Assembly: GCA_003641745.1 (NCBI GenBank)
Contig: QNAI01000001.1
Span: 56,547 to 120,546, forward strand
Length of the DNA: 64,000 nucleotides
Reading direction: 5' to 3'
From: Verrucomicrobiota bacterium
Lineage (GTDB): Bacteria; Verrucomicrobiota; Verrucomicrobiia; Opitutales; Opitutaceae
This document shows positions 6,946 through 16,987 of this stretch, piece by piece. Each line of letters begins with the position of its first letter. The stretch's first letter is position 1. A program made the translations under genes and the position numbers. Below the pieces are notes generated by a model. It searched no databases. It had not been told where the DNA came from and saw nothing but the letters and a program-made list of their open reading frames with translations.

Positions 6946-8382
6946 ATGAAGATTCAACCTGACCCGATCGTAAGGGTCAAATTGAAGGTCCGAAACCTGT
7001 TTACAGCGGTTCTCGCCTGTCTCCTGGTCGGTTGTGCGAGCAAGGAAGAGATATTCAATCGGAGTTTCCAACAAGCCAATGACATGGCAGATGCGGGAGA
7101 GTTCGCTGCTGCGATCGAAATTCTAGTCCCCCTGAACGAAGAAAAGCCCGACTTCATGCCGGTGGTTGAAGCGCTGGCTTTCGCCTACGCCGGAAACGGA
7201 GACCATACCCTGGCCGCGTGGCATATGATCCAGTTGGCCGATCTGGATCCTTCCCAGCCCGATCTCAGACTTCTGGCCGCCGAATCTCTGGAAACAGCGG
7301 GAGATCCGATCGCCGCAATCGAGCAGTACCGGATTTATGTCAAAACCGATTCCCAGGATTCCCAGGCATGGAACCACCTCGCCGGTCTCTACCGGGAGAC
7401 CGGAAATGCTCGGGGTGCGGTCGAGTCCCTGCTATCCAAACAGACGCTCGATCCATCGGAAGAAACTGCATTTGAGTTGGCCGAGCTCTTCCGCCAGCTG
7501 AATAATCCTCCACAGGCTCAGGTCTGGTATGCCACCGCCGCCCGGCAAAGCGGCCCCCATGAAAACGAGGCCCGCCTGAACCTGCTCGAACTCAGCATCT
7601 CCGAGGGCGATTTCGAAGCGGCCGAACAATTGGCAGGTTCCATGTCCGGTGGCCTGAACGATCCCGCCCAGCAGGGTCTCCTCGACGACTATCGCAGGCA
7701 GATCGATGCCTGGAGGTCTTCCCAGGCCAGCATGAAGAAAGCTCGCGAAGAGCAGGCGCTGCTGGCAACCCAGGTTGAACGCTTACGCTTGGAACAACAG
7801 CGAATCGCGGCCGATAACGTGCGCCAGGCCGAAGTGGATGCCGCCGCCCGGCGAGCCGAGGAAGAGACGATCGAAACAGTCGTCAGTGCCCCCGTCGCCC
7901 ACCCATCGACCCAGGCGGCACCCGGGCCGGAACAGAAAGGAGATGAACTTGCAGCCCAAGGCGATCCCCAAGGCGCTGCAGTTGCGTATTGGAAAGCGGT
8001 CGGCCAGGATGACACCCGGCCCGAACTATGGCTCAAACTGACCAATGCCTACCGCGCCCTGCGGCAGTGGCCCGAAGCCGAGGCCTGCCTGCTCGAGGCT
8101 CGCCGTCGTGACCGCCAGAACCCCGATATTGAAATTATCTACCTCGAGATCATTCGCCAGACCCGACCGTACGATCAATTTCTCGACGAGGTTGAATCAT
8201 CGCGATCCCGATTCCCACAAGACCCGGATATTGCGATCCGTCTGGCCGACGCTCTATCGGCCACCGGCCAGGACACGATTCGGGCCATACGCGCCTACGA
8301 GGACTTCCTTCTTCTCGCCCCACCGGACGATTCGAGAAGACAACAGGCGCAGAATACTCTGAATCGCATTCGCGGCTGGTAA
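6946..8382 (+). CDS. TPR-repeat lipoprotein
   Basis: The start at 6946 (MKIQPDPIVRVKLKV) gives 478 residues and a lipoprotein signal with lipobox LLVGC (Cys about residue 31); in-frame codons upstream belong to repeat DNA. Helical tetratricopeptide repeats fill about residues 35-240, a charged coiled coil (KKAREEQALL...RAEEE) spans about 250-310, a low-complexity linker follows, and further TPRs run to the C-terminus. TPR lipoproteins usually scaffold envelope complexes, but the partner cannot be read from the sequence. It lies 14 bp upstream of dnaG, so it may be cotranscribed with dnaG-rpoD. Confidence 0.8.
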   Translation: MKIQPDPIVRVKLKVRNLFTAVLACLLVGCASKEEIFNRSFQQANDMADAGEFAAAIEILVPLNEEKPDFMPVVEALAFAYAGNGDHTLAAWHMIQLADLDPSQPDLRLLAAESLETAGDPIAAIEQYRIYVKTDSQDSQAWNHLAGLYRETGNARGAVESLLSKQTLDPSEETAFELAELFRQLNNPPQAQVWYATAARQSGPHENEARLNLLELSISEGDFEAAEQLAGSMSGGLNDPAQQGLLDDYRRQIDAWRSSQASMKKAREEQALLATQVERLRLEQQRIAADNVRQAEVDAAARRAEEETIETVVSAPVAHPSTQAAPGPEQKGDELAAQGDPQGAAVAYWKAVGQDDTRPELWLKLTNAYRALRQWPEAEACLLEARRRDRQNPDIEIIYLEIIRQTRPYDQFLDEVESSRSRFPQDPDIAIRLADALSATGQDTIRAIRAYEDFLLLAPPDDSRRQQAQNTLNRIRGW

Positions 8383-8396
8383 GTCGCCCGTCCCGA

Positions 8397-10229
8397 ATGC
8401 CATCGATCAAAGCTGAGAGCATCCGCAATCTGAAGGATCGCGTATCCATCGTGGACGTGGTCTCACCGATTGTCACTCTCAAACGGGCCGGAGCTCAATT
8501 CAAGGGGCTCAGTCCGTTTAATAGCGAAAAAACACCCTCTTTTTTTGTCTCGCCGGACAAGGGGCTCTTCAAGTGCTACAGCAGCGGTAAAGCGGGCGAC
8601 GTGATCAGTTTTGTCATGGAAACCGAACGCCTCAATTTCGTAGAGGCAGTCGAGTCGTTGGCGGGACGATTCAATGTCCCTCTCGAATACGACGCGGGTT
8701 ACAAACCCGAAGAGAGATCATTGCGGCAGGAGCTCTTCGACCTCCACGATTACGCCACCGATTATTACCACCAACGCCTGCAGGCGGAGGACCCACTTGG
8801 ATCGTTTGCCCGCGATTACTGGATCAATGACCGTGGATTCCCCATCGAACTGGCCGCGGAATTCAAGATCGGCATCGCACCGCCTACGGGAATCGCCCTC
8901 GCCAAGGCGATGGCAGATCGTTTTTCAGGCAACGCCATGCGGGAGAGCGGCCTTTTCTACGGAAGGTCCGACGGGCGGTATTACGACCGTTTTCGCGGGC
9001 GTCTGATGATCCCCATCCGCGACCATCAGAGCCGGGTGATTGCCTTTACGGCCCGACAGCTGGAGCTCACCCCGGCCGAAGACCCCAGCCGGGACGCCAA
9101 ATACATAAACTCCCCGGAGACAAAGATTTTCGTCAAAGGCTCTATTCTCTTCAACCTTGATCGGGCCCGACTCGAGGTCAACGACGACACACCCTTCCTT
9201 ATGGTTGAAGGTCAACTCGACGCCCTGCGCTGCTGGCAGGTCGGATTGAAGGCGTCGGTCGCCCCGCAGGGGACCGGCGTCACTGAAACCCAATTGTCTC
9301 TCCTTCGACGCTATCAACCCCATGTCGACTGTCTGCTCGACGGTGATGAAGCGGGCCAGCGGGCTGCGCTTCGACTCCTGCCAATCGCCCTGAGAGTCGG
9401 CCTTGAAGTCCGCTTGCTCATCCTGCAGCCTGGAGACGACCCGGACACCCTCCTGCTCAAACACGGGCCATCCGCCGTTGAGGAACTTCGCAGGAATGCC
9501 GTCGATGCAATCGCGTTTGCCTGTCATTGCATTCTGCCCGAACCCGAAACCGCATCACCGCTCGACAAGTCCCGCGCCAGCCGCGAGCTTTTCGAACTCA
9601 TCACCAACAGTTCGTCCGACGTCGCCAAGTCGGCCTATCTCGAACAGGCTGCGGTTCATCTGAGCATCAACCCTCAGGCCCTTGAGTCCGACTATGCCAC
9701 CTTCGCCCGGATCGGGCAGATGTCCAACGCGCGGAAATCAGGCGCGGGCACCCGGACAAAACCCCAGTCCATTTTCGCCGGGCGGTTTCCGTCAGCTGAA
9801 GAGGATCTGATCCAACTCATCCTACATTACCCCGAATACGGACCATCCCTCACCCGTACCCTGCACCATGAATGGATTGATACCAAACGCATGCCCGGGC
9901 GGCTTCTCGACCGGTTCATGGCGGAGATCGAACACGACAACTGGCCAGGGTTGAAGGGGATCGATTCACTCCTCGAAACCCAGGACGAAAAGGTCTATAT
10001 CGCATCGCTGATCTTCGAGCGACTTGAACCCGACAGCCCGGACGAATTCGCGAATGAAGGAATCAAACGGATACTCACTCGTTTCTGTCAGGCAAAAATC
10101 AACGAAATAGAGCTTGAAATCGCCCGGAAACAGGAAACGTTCGATGATGAGGTCATAGTCCTATTTAGAAAGAAAAAGGAACTCCTCCACCTCAAGTCCA
10201 ATCCTCCGAAGTTGAAAGTCCTTCCCTGA
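8397..10229 (+). CDS. dnaG: DNA primase with degenerate zinc finger
   Basis: DnaG makes RNA primers at the replication fork. At 610 residues it has a CHC2-type N-terminus (about 1-95), a catalytic core with TOPRIM motifs (VEGQLDALRCW; DGDEAGQRAALR; PGDDPDTLL) and a helical C-terminus for helicase contact. Canonical zinc ligands CPxH...CxxC are replaced: LSPFN (Ser39, Asn42) and KCYSS (Cys60 kept, Ser63). The remaining fold-defining residues (EKTPSFFV, GKAGDVISFVM) are intact, so this reads as divergence rather than decay. It precedes rpoD by 9 bp, a classic macromolecular-synthesis operon. Confidence 0.95.
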   Translation: MPSIKAESIRNLKDRVSIVDVVSPIVTLKRAGAQFKGLSPFNSEKTPSFFVSPDKGLFKCYSSGKAGDVISFVMETERLNFVEAVESLAGRFNVPLEYDAGYKPEERSLRQELFDLHDYATDYYHQRLQAEDPLGSFARDYWINDRGFPIELAAEFKIGIAPPTGIALAKAMADRFSGNAMRESGLFYGRSDGRYYDRFRGRLMIPIRDHQSRVIAFTARQLELTPAEDPSRDAKYINSPETKIFVKGSILFNLDRARLEVNDDTPFLMVEGQLDALRCWQVGLKASVAPQGTGVTETQLSLLRRYQPHVDCLLDGDEAGQRAALRLLPIALRVGLEVRLLILQPGDDPDTLLLKHGPSAVEELRRNAVDAIAFACHCILPEPETASPLDKSRASRELFELITNSSSDVAKSAYLEQAAVHLSINPQALESDYATFARIGQMSNARKSGAGTRTKPQSIFAGRFPSAEEDLIQLILHYPEYGPSLTRTLHHEWIDTKRMPGRLLDRFMAEIEHDNWPGLKGIDSLLETQDEKVYIASLIFERLEPDSPDEFANEGIKRILTRFCQAKINEIELEIARKQETFDDEVIVLFRKKKELLHLKSNPPKLKVLP

Positions 10230-10238
10230 CAGCCACTT

Positions 10239-11954
10239 ATGCCTAGAAAAGCCAAGACCGTAAAGGAAGCTAAACCTGGCGATCAAACACAGGCCTCCAT
10301 CAATGAAAAGATTCGCTACCTGATTCGCCTCTCGAAAGAGCAGGGCTATCTGACATTCAGCGATATAAACGACGCCCTCCCCGAGAGCGTCGATAACCCT
10401 GAGGACATCGAGAATGTGATTTCGATTCTTCAGAATCTCGAGATCGATATTCTGGATCCCGATGACGTCGAGTCCTACAAGGCGCGTCAGGTGGAGATCG
10501 ATGAAGAGGAAAGCCGTTCTTCTTCGCATGACATACTCGACGACCCCGTCCGGATGTATCTCAAGCAGATGGGTCAGGTCCCGCTGCTGACCCGGGAACA
10601 GGAAGTTGAAATATCCAAGCGGATCGAAACCGCTGAGCAGAAGGCTCAGGATCGGCTCTTTTCCATCGGCCTGACGGGAAAGTTCCACATCGATCTCGGT
10701 TGGAAGCTCCTCAACCGGGAAGAGCGATTCGACCGTGTCGTCATCGACAAGAAAATCGAAAATCGCGAGACCTACTTCAAAGCCCTTCCGAAGCTGCTCG
10801 AGTTGACGGAACGCTCGGAGGCCAATGTGCAGAGGGCCTGGGATGAACTGCAAACGGTCACAACTGAAAAGGACATCAAACGCGTCCTGACCCGATTCCG
10901 TAAGCACGAAAAGATTCTTCGCAGTTATTTTTCGAAATACTATTTCAAGCTCAAGGTCTTCGAGGTGGTTCTGGACGAACTCACCCCTTTCTTCAACGAA
11001 GTTCATCAAATCCTAGGCGACCTCGAAAAAGCCAAGCGTCCGCGGACCAAGCGCCATGCCAAGATCGACACCGCGAAGCGCAAAAAGCGCCTGAAGGAAC
11101 TCGAACTGCATTATCGGCTCCCACCTGAGGACCTGTTGGAGGTGGTCAGGCAAGTGCGCGAGCGTATGCGCGAAGCTCACAAGGCAAAAACTGAGATGGT
11201 GGAGGCGAATCTCCGGCTGGTGATCAGTATTGCCAAGAAATACACCAACCGCGGTCTCTCCTTTCTCGATCTCATCCAGGAAGGCAATATGGGGCTGATG
11301 AAAGCGGTGGAAAAATTTGAATACCGCCGGGGATACAAATTCTCGACCTACGCCACCTGGTGGATCCGTCAGGCCATCACACGTTCCATCGCCGACCAGG
11401 CCCGCACCATCCGTATCCCGGTTCATATGATCGAGACCTTGAATAAGGTCATGCAGGTCCAGAAGCAGTTGCTGCAGGAATTCGGCCATGAACCGAGCCC
11501 CGAGGAGGTCGCCGATGAGATGCAGATGCCGGTGGAACGCGTACAGTCCATCATGAAGATGGCCCAGCAACCGATCAGTCTCCAGAGCCCGGTCGGGGAT
11601 GGCGACGACACCAGTTTCGGCGATTTCATTGAGGACAAGAGCGCGGAGAACCCATACGACATGACGGCGTTCAGCCTGCTTCGCGAGAAAATCATCGATG
11701 TGCTCGACAGCCTGACCGAACGCGAACGGCGCGTTCTGTCCCTCCGCTTCGGGTTGGTCGACGGTTACAGCCGGACTCTCGAGGAGGTCGGAAAGCAGTT
11801 CAAGGTGACCCGTGAACGCATCCGGCAGATCGAAGCCAAAGCTCTCCGCAAGATGCGCCATCCGACCCGAATCCGGCAGCTCTACGGCTTTTTCGAGGCC
11901 GAGCAGGCGGACAACCCGCAGGCATTACTCAAGAAAGCCGTACGGAACAACTGA
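10239..11954 (+). CDS. rpoD: Primary sigma factor RpoD (sigma-70)
   Basis: This 571-residue protein recruits RNA polymerase to housekeeping promoters. Region 1.1 (about 15-95) is followed by region 1.2 ([21 protein letters not shown]), a non-conserved insert, region 2 ([41 protein letters not shown]), region 3, and region 4 ([35 protein letters not shown]). The full 1.1 and region 4.2 helix-turn-helix mark it as the principal sigma. TTGACA/TATAAT-like promoters elsewhere in the window agree with this type. A minimal repeat element lies directly after the stop. Confidence 0.97.
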   Translation: MPRKAKTVKEAKPGDQTQASINEKIRYLIRLSKEQGYLTFSDINDALPESVDNPEDIENVISILQNLEIDILDPDDVESYKARQVEIDEEESRSSSHDILDDPVRMYLKQMGQVPLLTREQEVEISKRIETAEQKAQDRLFSIGLTGKFHIDLGWKLLNREERFDRVVIDKKIENRETYFKALPKLLELTERSEANVQRAWDELQTVTTEKDIKRVLTRFRKHEKILRSYFSKYYFKLKVFEVVLDELTPFFNEVHQILGDLEKAKRPRTKRHAKIDTAKRKKRLKELELHYRLPPEDLLEVVRQVRERMREAHKAKTEMVEANLRLVISIAKKYTNRGLSFLDLIQEGNMGLMKAVEKFEYRRGYKFSTYATWWIRQAITRSIADQARTIRIPVHMIETLNKVMQVQKQLLQEFGHEPSPEEVADEMQMPVERVQSIMKMAQQPISLQSPVGDGDDTSFGDFIEDKSAENPYDMTAFSLLREKIIDVLDSLTERERRVLSLRFGLVDGYSRTLEEVGKQFKVTRERIRQIEAKALRKMRHPTRIRQLYGFFEAEQADNPQALLKKAVRNN

Positions 11955-11960
11955 CTTCAG

Positions 11961-12009
11961 TGCACTTTGATCAATTCGAGACGGTCAATCTCCAATTAAT
12001 CAAAGTGCC
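11961..12009. repeat. Minimal repeat family A element: two ends only, with target duplication
   Basis: The 49-bp element consists almost only of the two inverted ends: TGCACTTTGATCAATTCGAG on the left and, on the right, the reverse complement of GGCACTTTGATTAATTGGAG. It is flanked on each side by the direct repeat CTTCAG (11955-11960 and 12010-12015), as expected of a transposition target duplication. Folded as RNA it makes a long hairpin immediately after rpoD and may have been adopted as its terminator. Confidence 0.75.
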
Positions 12010-12063
12010 CTTCAGCCCTCACCCTCGCGTCCGTTACACCTTTACACGGACCCCATCTAGCCT

Positions 12064-12372
12064 ATGTTCCAAGCAATGAGCGCCATTCATCTGCCCACCC
12101 TGGCCTTCATCCAGGGTCTCGGCTGGACTGAGGTTGTTGTCGTCCTCTTTCTGATCCTGCTTCTGTTCGGAGCCAAGCGCCTGCCTGAACTGGCACGTGG
12201 ATTCGGAAAGTCGATCAAGGAGTTCAAGAAGGCCACCACCGAAATCGAAAGCGATATTCGCTCGGCAATCGAGGACGAACCTCAAGAGACACCCCGTGTC
12301 CAGGCGAAACCCGCCCAACCCAAGGTTGAGACGCCACCAGAATCACCGGCGGACAAGGACCGAACAGAGTAG
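12064..12372 (+). CDS. tatA: Sec-independent protein translocase TatA/TatE
   Basis: A 102-residue protein with an N-terminal membrane helix (VVVVLFLILLLFGAKRLPEL), the FG hinge and LP motif of TatA, an amphipathic helix (ARGFGKSIKEFKKA) and a hydrophilic, Pro/Glu-rich tail. TatA oligomers form the translocation element for folded twin-arginine substrates. TatB and TatC are not adjacent. The N-terminus before the helix is longer than usual (about 20 residues); an internal ATG at 12076 is possible. It lies between the rpoD repeat and the mreB promoter. Confidence 0.9.
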   Translation: MFQAMSAIHLPTLAFIQGLGWTEVVVVLFLILLLFGAKRLPELARGFGKSIKEFKKATTEIESDIRSAIEDEPQETPRVQAKPAQPKVETPPESPADKDRTE

Positions 12373-12457
12373 ATCCCGACCCGTCTGCCAGCTCTCCCCG
12401 GTTTCACGCCCACGATACCCCTGAACGACCGACCTTTGTCACCGACCCAAATTCACT

Positions 12458-12486
12458 TTGACATCGGATTAAGGCGGAAGTTGTAT
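12458..12486 (+). promoter_or_regulatory. mreB promoter, sigma-70 type
   Basis: TTGACA (12458-12463), a 17-bp spacer and TTGTAT (12481-12486) lie 36 bp before the mreB start codon. It probably drives the whole mreB-mreC-mreD-mrdA cluster. Confidence 0.6.
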
Positions 12487-12522
12487 CACAGCTTCCGCTA
12501 TAGTATCCACCTTGCATAACGT

Positions 12523-13557
12523 ATGTTGCGCAACATCTTCGGGGTTTTCTCAAACGACATAGGTATCGACCTTGGCACAGCGAATACGCTCGTCTATGCC
12601 AAGGACAAGGGAATCGTGCTGCGCGAACCGAGTGTCGTGGCCATTCACACCGCGACCCGTAAGGTTCTCGCGGTAGGAGAGGAGGCGAAGCGCATGCTCG
12701 GCCGAACTCCGGGCAACATCACCGCAATCCGCCCGATGAAAGACGGGGTGATCGCCGACTTCGATATCACCGAGGCGATGCTGCGCTATTTCATCAAGAA
12801 GGTTCAGAACAACGCCAAGATTGTTCCCCCGAGGGTCGTAGTCGCCATACCCTCCGGCATCACCGAAGTGGAAAAGCGTGCGGTCAAAGAATCGGCTATC
12901 CACGCCGGTGCCCGCGAGGTTCTGCTCCTTGAAGAGCCTATGGCGGCCGCCATCGGGGTCAGGCTTCCGGTCGAGGAACCCGCGGCCAATATGATCGTCG
13001 ACGTTGGTGGGGGGACCACCGAAGTGGCGATCATCTCACTGGCCGGTGTCGTCTTTTCGAAGAGCATCAGGGTCGGCGGCGACGAGCTCGACGCCGCCAT
13101 CGTCAACTACATGAAGCGGGCATATAACCTCCTGGTCGGTGAACGCACCTCGGAGGAAATCAAGGTGCGCATCGGGTCCGCCTATACCCTGGAAGAGGAG
13201 CTGACCATGGAGGTGAAGGGCCGGGATTCGGTTGCCGGCCTGCCCAAGACCATCCATGTCACCTCCCAGGAAATCCGCGAAGCGCTGAGCGACACGGTCA
13301 ACCTGATCGTCGAAGCCGTCCGCAACGCCCTCGAACGCTGCCCGCCGGAACTCTCGGCCGACCTGGTTGATCGGGGGTTTGTTCTCGCCGGAGGCGGAGC
13401 GCTTCTTCGGGGCCTCTGTCACCTTCTTTGCGAGAAAACCGGGCTGCCCGTCATCCTGGCTGACGATCCCCTCAGTGCCGTCGCCAACGGGACCGGAGCG
13501 GTACTCGCAGATCTGAACTTTCTCCTCAGCTACGTGACGACGGAGTCCAAAAACTGA
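12523..13557 (+). CDS. mreB: Rod-shape determining actin MreB
   Basis: At 344 residues this is full-length MreB. It shows the actin-fold phosphate loops ([12 protein letters not shown] near residue 11; [16 protein letters not shown] near 155) and the adenosine motif [11 protein letters not shown] near 287. MreB filaments move with the elongasome and orient lateral wall synthesis. It heads a four-gene cluster on the plus strand. The start is supported by the promoter just upstream and by the conserved N-terminus ([19 protein letters not shown]). Confidence 0.97.
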   Translation: MLRNIFGVFSNDIGIDLGTANTLVYAKDKGIVLREPSVVAIHTATRKVLAVGEEAKRMLGRTPGNITAIRPMKDGVIADFDITEAMLRYFIKKVQNNAKIVPPRVVVAIPSGITEVEKRAVKESAIHAGAREVLLLEEPMAAAIGVRLPVEEPAANMIVDVGGGTTEVAIISLAGVVFSKSIRVGGDELDAAIVNYMKRAYNLLVGERTSEEIKVRIGSAYTLEEELTMEVKGRDSVAGLPKTIHVTSQEIREALSDTVNLIVEAVRNALERCPPELSADLVDRGFVLAGGGALLRGLCHLLCEKTGLPVILADDPLSAVANGTGAVLADLNFLLSYVTTESKN

Positions 13558-13609
13558 TCATTTTCCGCCCCCCCGAACGTCAGCCGGACATGGATTCACC
13601 CTCCGCGAG

Positions 13610-14512
13610 GTGTTCGGAAGGTCGAACTTGCTTGCCCCAAACGGCGTAACCGTCGATCTCCTAAGGGCCTTGTTCCGCAAACGATTCGTACAAGCCCGCC
13701 CATTTGTCGCTCTCGGTGTGCTTCTGGCCGGGTGGATCCTTATGCCGATGTTCGCTCGGGCGCTGCTCCGCGTGAGCTTCTACGAGTTTCAGGCACCGAT
13801 CGTCCTTGCCCCCTCATTTGTCCGCGACCTGCAAGCCTTCTGGGGGACCAGGTTTCATTCGAAGGATGAACTCTTTGAGGCCGGCCGTGACATCTACCGA
13901 CTGACCAGCGCTTACGAACTTCGGATCCAGGAATACGAAGCCCTTCGCCACCAGATCGAGAGGCTGGAACGGCTCCTGGGTCTGCCACCTCAATCTGACT
14001 TTCGCTACGAGGTTGCCCGAGTCGCACACCGCGATATCTCTTCCTGGTGGCAGCAGATCGTGATCCGAAAGGGCCGTAACTACGATATCTACCCGGGAGC
14101 CCCCGTCGTATTCACCGGAGGCGTGGTCGGACGAGTCCGGGACGTGCACGCCTATACCTCGGTCATCGACCTCGTCAGCAGCCCTCGCATCCGCCTCGCC
14201 GGTCAATTTGAATTGGATTCCCGACCGGTCAGTTACCTGGGTGTCGCCAATCCACCCATCCGGCCACCCATCGGGCGGGTGGAATTCGTCTCATCGGATG
14301 TCGAAGCAATCCCGAATGAACCGTTGAAACTCGTAACCTCCGGATTGGGCGGGGTTTTTCCAGCCGGACTGAAGATCGGAACGGTCGAAGTGCTGAGCGC
14401 CAACCCCGACGGGTTGTTCAAGACCGGAAGAGTCAAGCTCGATCCCCGGTTGAATACCATCACGGAAGTGGCCGTCCTGATCTCCCTCGACGCACCGAGC
14501 CATGAGAAATGA
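13610..14512 (+). CDS. mreC: Rod-shape determining protein MreC
   Basis: MreC is a bitopic membrane protein linking MreB to PBP2. The 300-residue protein, starting at GTG, has a short cytoplasmic part, one membrane helix (PFVALGVLLAGWILMP), a coiled-coil segment (about 95-125) and a double beta-barrel domain (GAPVVFTGGVVGRVRDV; VTSGLGGVFPAGLKIGTVEVL). It overlaps mreD by 11 bp. Confidence 0.92.
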   Translation: MFGRSNLLAPNGVTVDLLRALFRKRFVQARPFVALGVLLAGWILMPMFARALLRVSFYEFQAPIVLAPSFVRDLQAFWGTRFHSKDELFEAGRDIYRLTSAYELRIQEYEALRHQIERLERLLGLPPQSDFRYEVARVAHRDISSWWQQIVIRKGRNYDIYPGAPVVFTGGVVGRVRDVHAYTSVIDLVSSPRIRLAGQFELDSRPVSYLGVANPPIRPPIGRVEFVSSDVEAIPNEPLKLVTSGLGGVFPAGLKIGTVEVLSANPDGLFKTGRVKLDPRLNTITEVAVLISLDAPSHEK

Positions 14513-15029
14513 TCTGAGGTGGTTGATCGTGGCCGGGGGCAATCTCCTGTTCATGTATGTTTCGCTGCAGCTCAATCACTACCTGGCCGTCATACCGGCA
14601 TCGGTCTTTCTATTCGGCTTACCCATTGGATTTTCCGCACTCCGCCTCAGCCTCGGACAGGGACTCGCGGCTTCCGCGACGACCGGCCTCTTCTACGACA
14701 CTCTGACGCCCTTCCCCTTGGGGAGCGCGCTCGTTTTCTTCTCCATCGCCTTTACGGTGATCTATGCCATCAGGTCCCGGTTTCATCGAGAAGAAGCCTT
14801 CAGTTCTGTCATCGTGGTCCTGCTGGCCAACCTGTTCCTCTTCGCTGCATTCAGTGGAATCGCCACAGCGATGACTGGAAGCCCCGGATACCCTGCCCGC
14901 CTGATTACCGATCTCCTGATCTCTCAGATACTGATCGCCGTGATCTGCGGTTGGTTCTTTTCCTTCCAAATGACTTTTCTCGAACTCTTTGGTATCAATA
15001 TTGAAGAGGAACAACGCGAAGCGCGATGA
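14502..15029 (+). CDS. mreD: Rod-shape determining membrane protein MreD
   Basis: This 175-residue protein is almost entirely hydrophobic with about five membrane helices, the MreD size and layout. The assignment rests on composition and on position between mreC (11-bp overlap) and mrdA (4-bp ATGA overlap), since MreD is poorly conserved. It belongs to the elongasome in the inner membrane. Confidence 0.85.
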   Translation: MRNDLRWLIVAGGNLLFMYVSLQLNHYLAVIPASVFLFGLPIGFSALRLSLGQGLAASATTGLFYDTLTPFPLGSALVFFSIAFTVIYAIRSRFHREEAFSSVIVVLLANLFLFAAFSGIATAMTGSPGYPARLITDLLISQILIAVICGWFFSFQMTFLELFGINIEEEQREAR

Positions 15030-16933
15030 GCGTCATCGAGAGCCATCGAAATCAAAAGCCGCGACTTCTCTTTTTCTATGGACTGTTCGCGACCATGTTT
15101 GTCGTACTGGGCCTCGGACTGGCCTACCGCCAATTGCTGCGCAGCGCTGCTTACTCCGAGCGTGAACGTCTCCAGAATCAACGGCGCATTCTGATCCCGG
15201 GTCCACGCGGTGATATCTTCGACCGTGAGGGCACATTGCTGGTGGGCAACCGGCCCCGGTTTGCCGCCGCGCTCTTTCTCTCTGATCCGGAAATCCGAAA
15301 AGCATTTCGAGCGGAGTATATTCGCCTGGTCCGCGATCTGCGGGAACGCGAAGTGTCCCTGGCCGGACGGGATCTTGAGACTGAGGCCCGGGTCGCAGTG
15401 ATCCAGGTTTTCCTCGGTCGACTGAACGCCATCATCAAACGCGGCGCCACGGTCGACGGGAAAAAACTGAAACGCCACTTCGCCCAACAGCCCCTGTTGC
15501 CGTTCACCCTGCTCGATGATCTCGAGTCGGAGGAATTTGCCCTTCTCATCGAGCAATTGCCGGTCGAGTCACCCATCCAGATATACAGTTCCCCCACCCG
15601 ATACTACCCATATGGATCATCAGCGGCCCATACCCTCGGATATGTGGTTTCGGGGCTCGATCTGCCGGAGTCCGACCTGCCGGGCAAGGACCTGACCACC
15701 TTCATTTCCAAGGGAACCTTCGGTCGAAACGGTCTGGAACGAACCTTTGATAATCTCCTGCAGGGTCAGACAGGTGGGGAAATCTGGATCGTCGACCCGG
15801 CCGGCTTCCAGGTCGAACGAATCCGGCGTGACCTGCCGGTGCAGGGAAGCCCGCTGAACACCAGCCTGGATATCGACCTCCAAATGGTCGGTGAACAGGC
15901 CTTCGGCGACCGTCAGGGTGCCCTGGTCACACTCGACGTGAAAACCGGTGAAGTCCTGGCCATGGTCAGCAAGCCCGACTACGATCTGAACGACCTGACA
16001 CCCTATATCAGTCGTGAGGTGTTCCGGCGTATCAACGACGAGGGGGCCTGGCTGAATCGGGCCGCCCAAGGTTTGTACCCACCCGGCTCCCTGTTCAAGG
16101 TCATCACCGCCCTGGCCGGCCTCCGAGCGGGCGTGATCACTCCCGAATCGACCGCCTTCTGTACCGGTTACTTCAAGGTCGGCGGCCGCCAGTTTCCCTG
16201 CCACAACCGGCGCGGCCACGGCGAAGTCAACCTGCGCGACGCCCTCCGGGTCAGTTGCAACGTATTTTTCTATAAGTACGGGATCCTGACGGGTATCGAC
16301 AATCTGAGTGCAGAAGCCCGTCGTTTCGGCCTGGACGTTCAGACCGGCATCGAGATTCCGTCCGAGGCAAGTGCCATGATCGTCCCTTCCAGAACCTGGA
16401 AGAAGGAGCATCAGAACATGCCTTGGTTTCCCGGTGATACCGCCAACACCTCAATCGGCCAGGGCTTCTTCCGGATCACTCCCCTGCAAATGGCCTGCGT
16501 GGTGGCGAGTCTGGCCCGAAACCAGACCCGTACCCGACCCACTCTGCTTCGCCGCCTCCCCGGTGAAGTCCCGCCCATCCCGGGAAACCAGGCCATAGGG
16601 CTGGACCCCGTGCTTTTCAACCTGGTATTGGAAGGGATGGAGCAGGCCGCCCAGTTGGGAACCGCACGGCTGGCCAAGATCCCCGGCGTCCGCATTGCTG
16701 CCAAGACCGGTACTGCCCAGGTCAGGACCCCTCGGGGGACGCTTGAACTTGCCTGGTTCATGGCCTTTGCTCCCATCCAGGATCCGGAGATCGCCCTCGC
16801 CTTGGTCGTCGTCGGCGAAGAGCCCGACCAAAGCAACGGCGGCGGTCTCATCGCTGGTCCGATCGCCAAGCAGGTCCTCCTACGCTACTTCGAAAAACAC
16901 CCGCAACCCGGAGATTACCGGTTGTCCGATTAG
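15026..16933 (+). CDS. mrdA: Penicillin-binding protein 2 (elongation transpeptidase)
   Basis: PBP2 cross-links peptidoglycan during elongation. The 635-residue protein has one N-terminal membrane helix, a dimerisation/pedestal region, and a transpeptidase domain with catalytic SxxK (PPGSLFKVI, about 355), SxN (VSCNVFFYKYG) and KTG (AAKTGTAQV). It overlaps mreD by 4 bp, so translation is probably coupled. The usual partner rodA does not follow; the next gene is convergent. Confidence 0.95.
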   Translation: MSVIESHRNQKPRLLFFYGLFATMFVVLGLGLAYRQLLRSAAYSERERLQNQRRILIPGPRGDIFDREGTLLVGNRPRFAAALFLSDPEIRKAFRAEYIRLVRDLREREVSLAGRDLETEARVAVIQVFLGRLNAIIKRGATVDGKKLKRHFAQQPLLPFTLLDDLESEEFALLIEQLPVESPIQIYSSPTRYYPYGSSAAHTLGYVVSGLDLPESDLPGKDLTTFISKGTFGRNGLERTFDNLLQGQTGGEIWIVDPAGFQVERIRRDLPVQGSPLNTSLDIDLQMVGEQAFGDRQGALVTLDVKTGEVLAMVSKPDYDLNDLTPYISREVFRRINDEGAWLNRAAQGLYPPGSLFKVITALAGLRAGVITPESTAFCTGYFKVGGRQFPCHNRRGHGEVNLRDALRVSCNVFFYKYGILTGIDNLSAEARRFGLDVQTGIEIPSEASAMIVPSRTWKKEHQNMPWFPGDTANTSIGQGFFRITPLQMACVVASLARNQTRTRPTLLRRLPGEVPPIPGNQAIGLDPVLFNLVLEGMEQAAQLGTARLAKIPGVRIAAKTGTAQVRTPRGTLELAWFMAFAPIQDPEIALALVVVGEEPDQSNGGGLIAGPIAKQVLLRYFEKHPQPGDYRLSD

Positions 16934-16987
16934 GCCACAACCCGCCTGCCGGTGTGGTGCCTGTTGCGGCGCGCCTTACCCAACCCG

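Noticed and set aside
10161..11861. Two 282-codon open frames on the minus strand opposite rpoD.
   Set aside because: They are antisense to the well-conserved sigma factor gene and have the composition of complementary-strand reading; no domain recognised.
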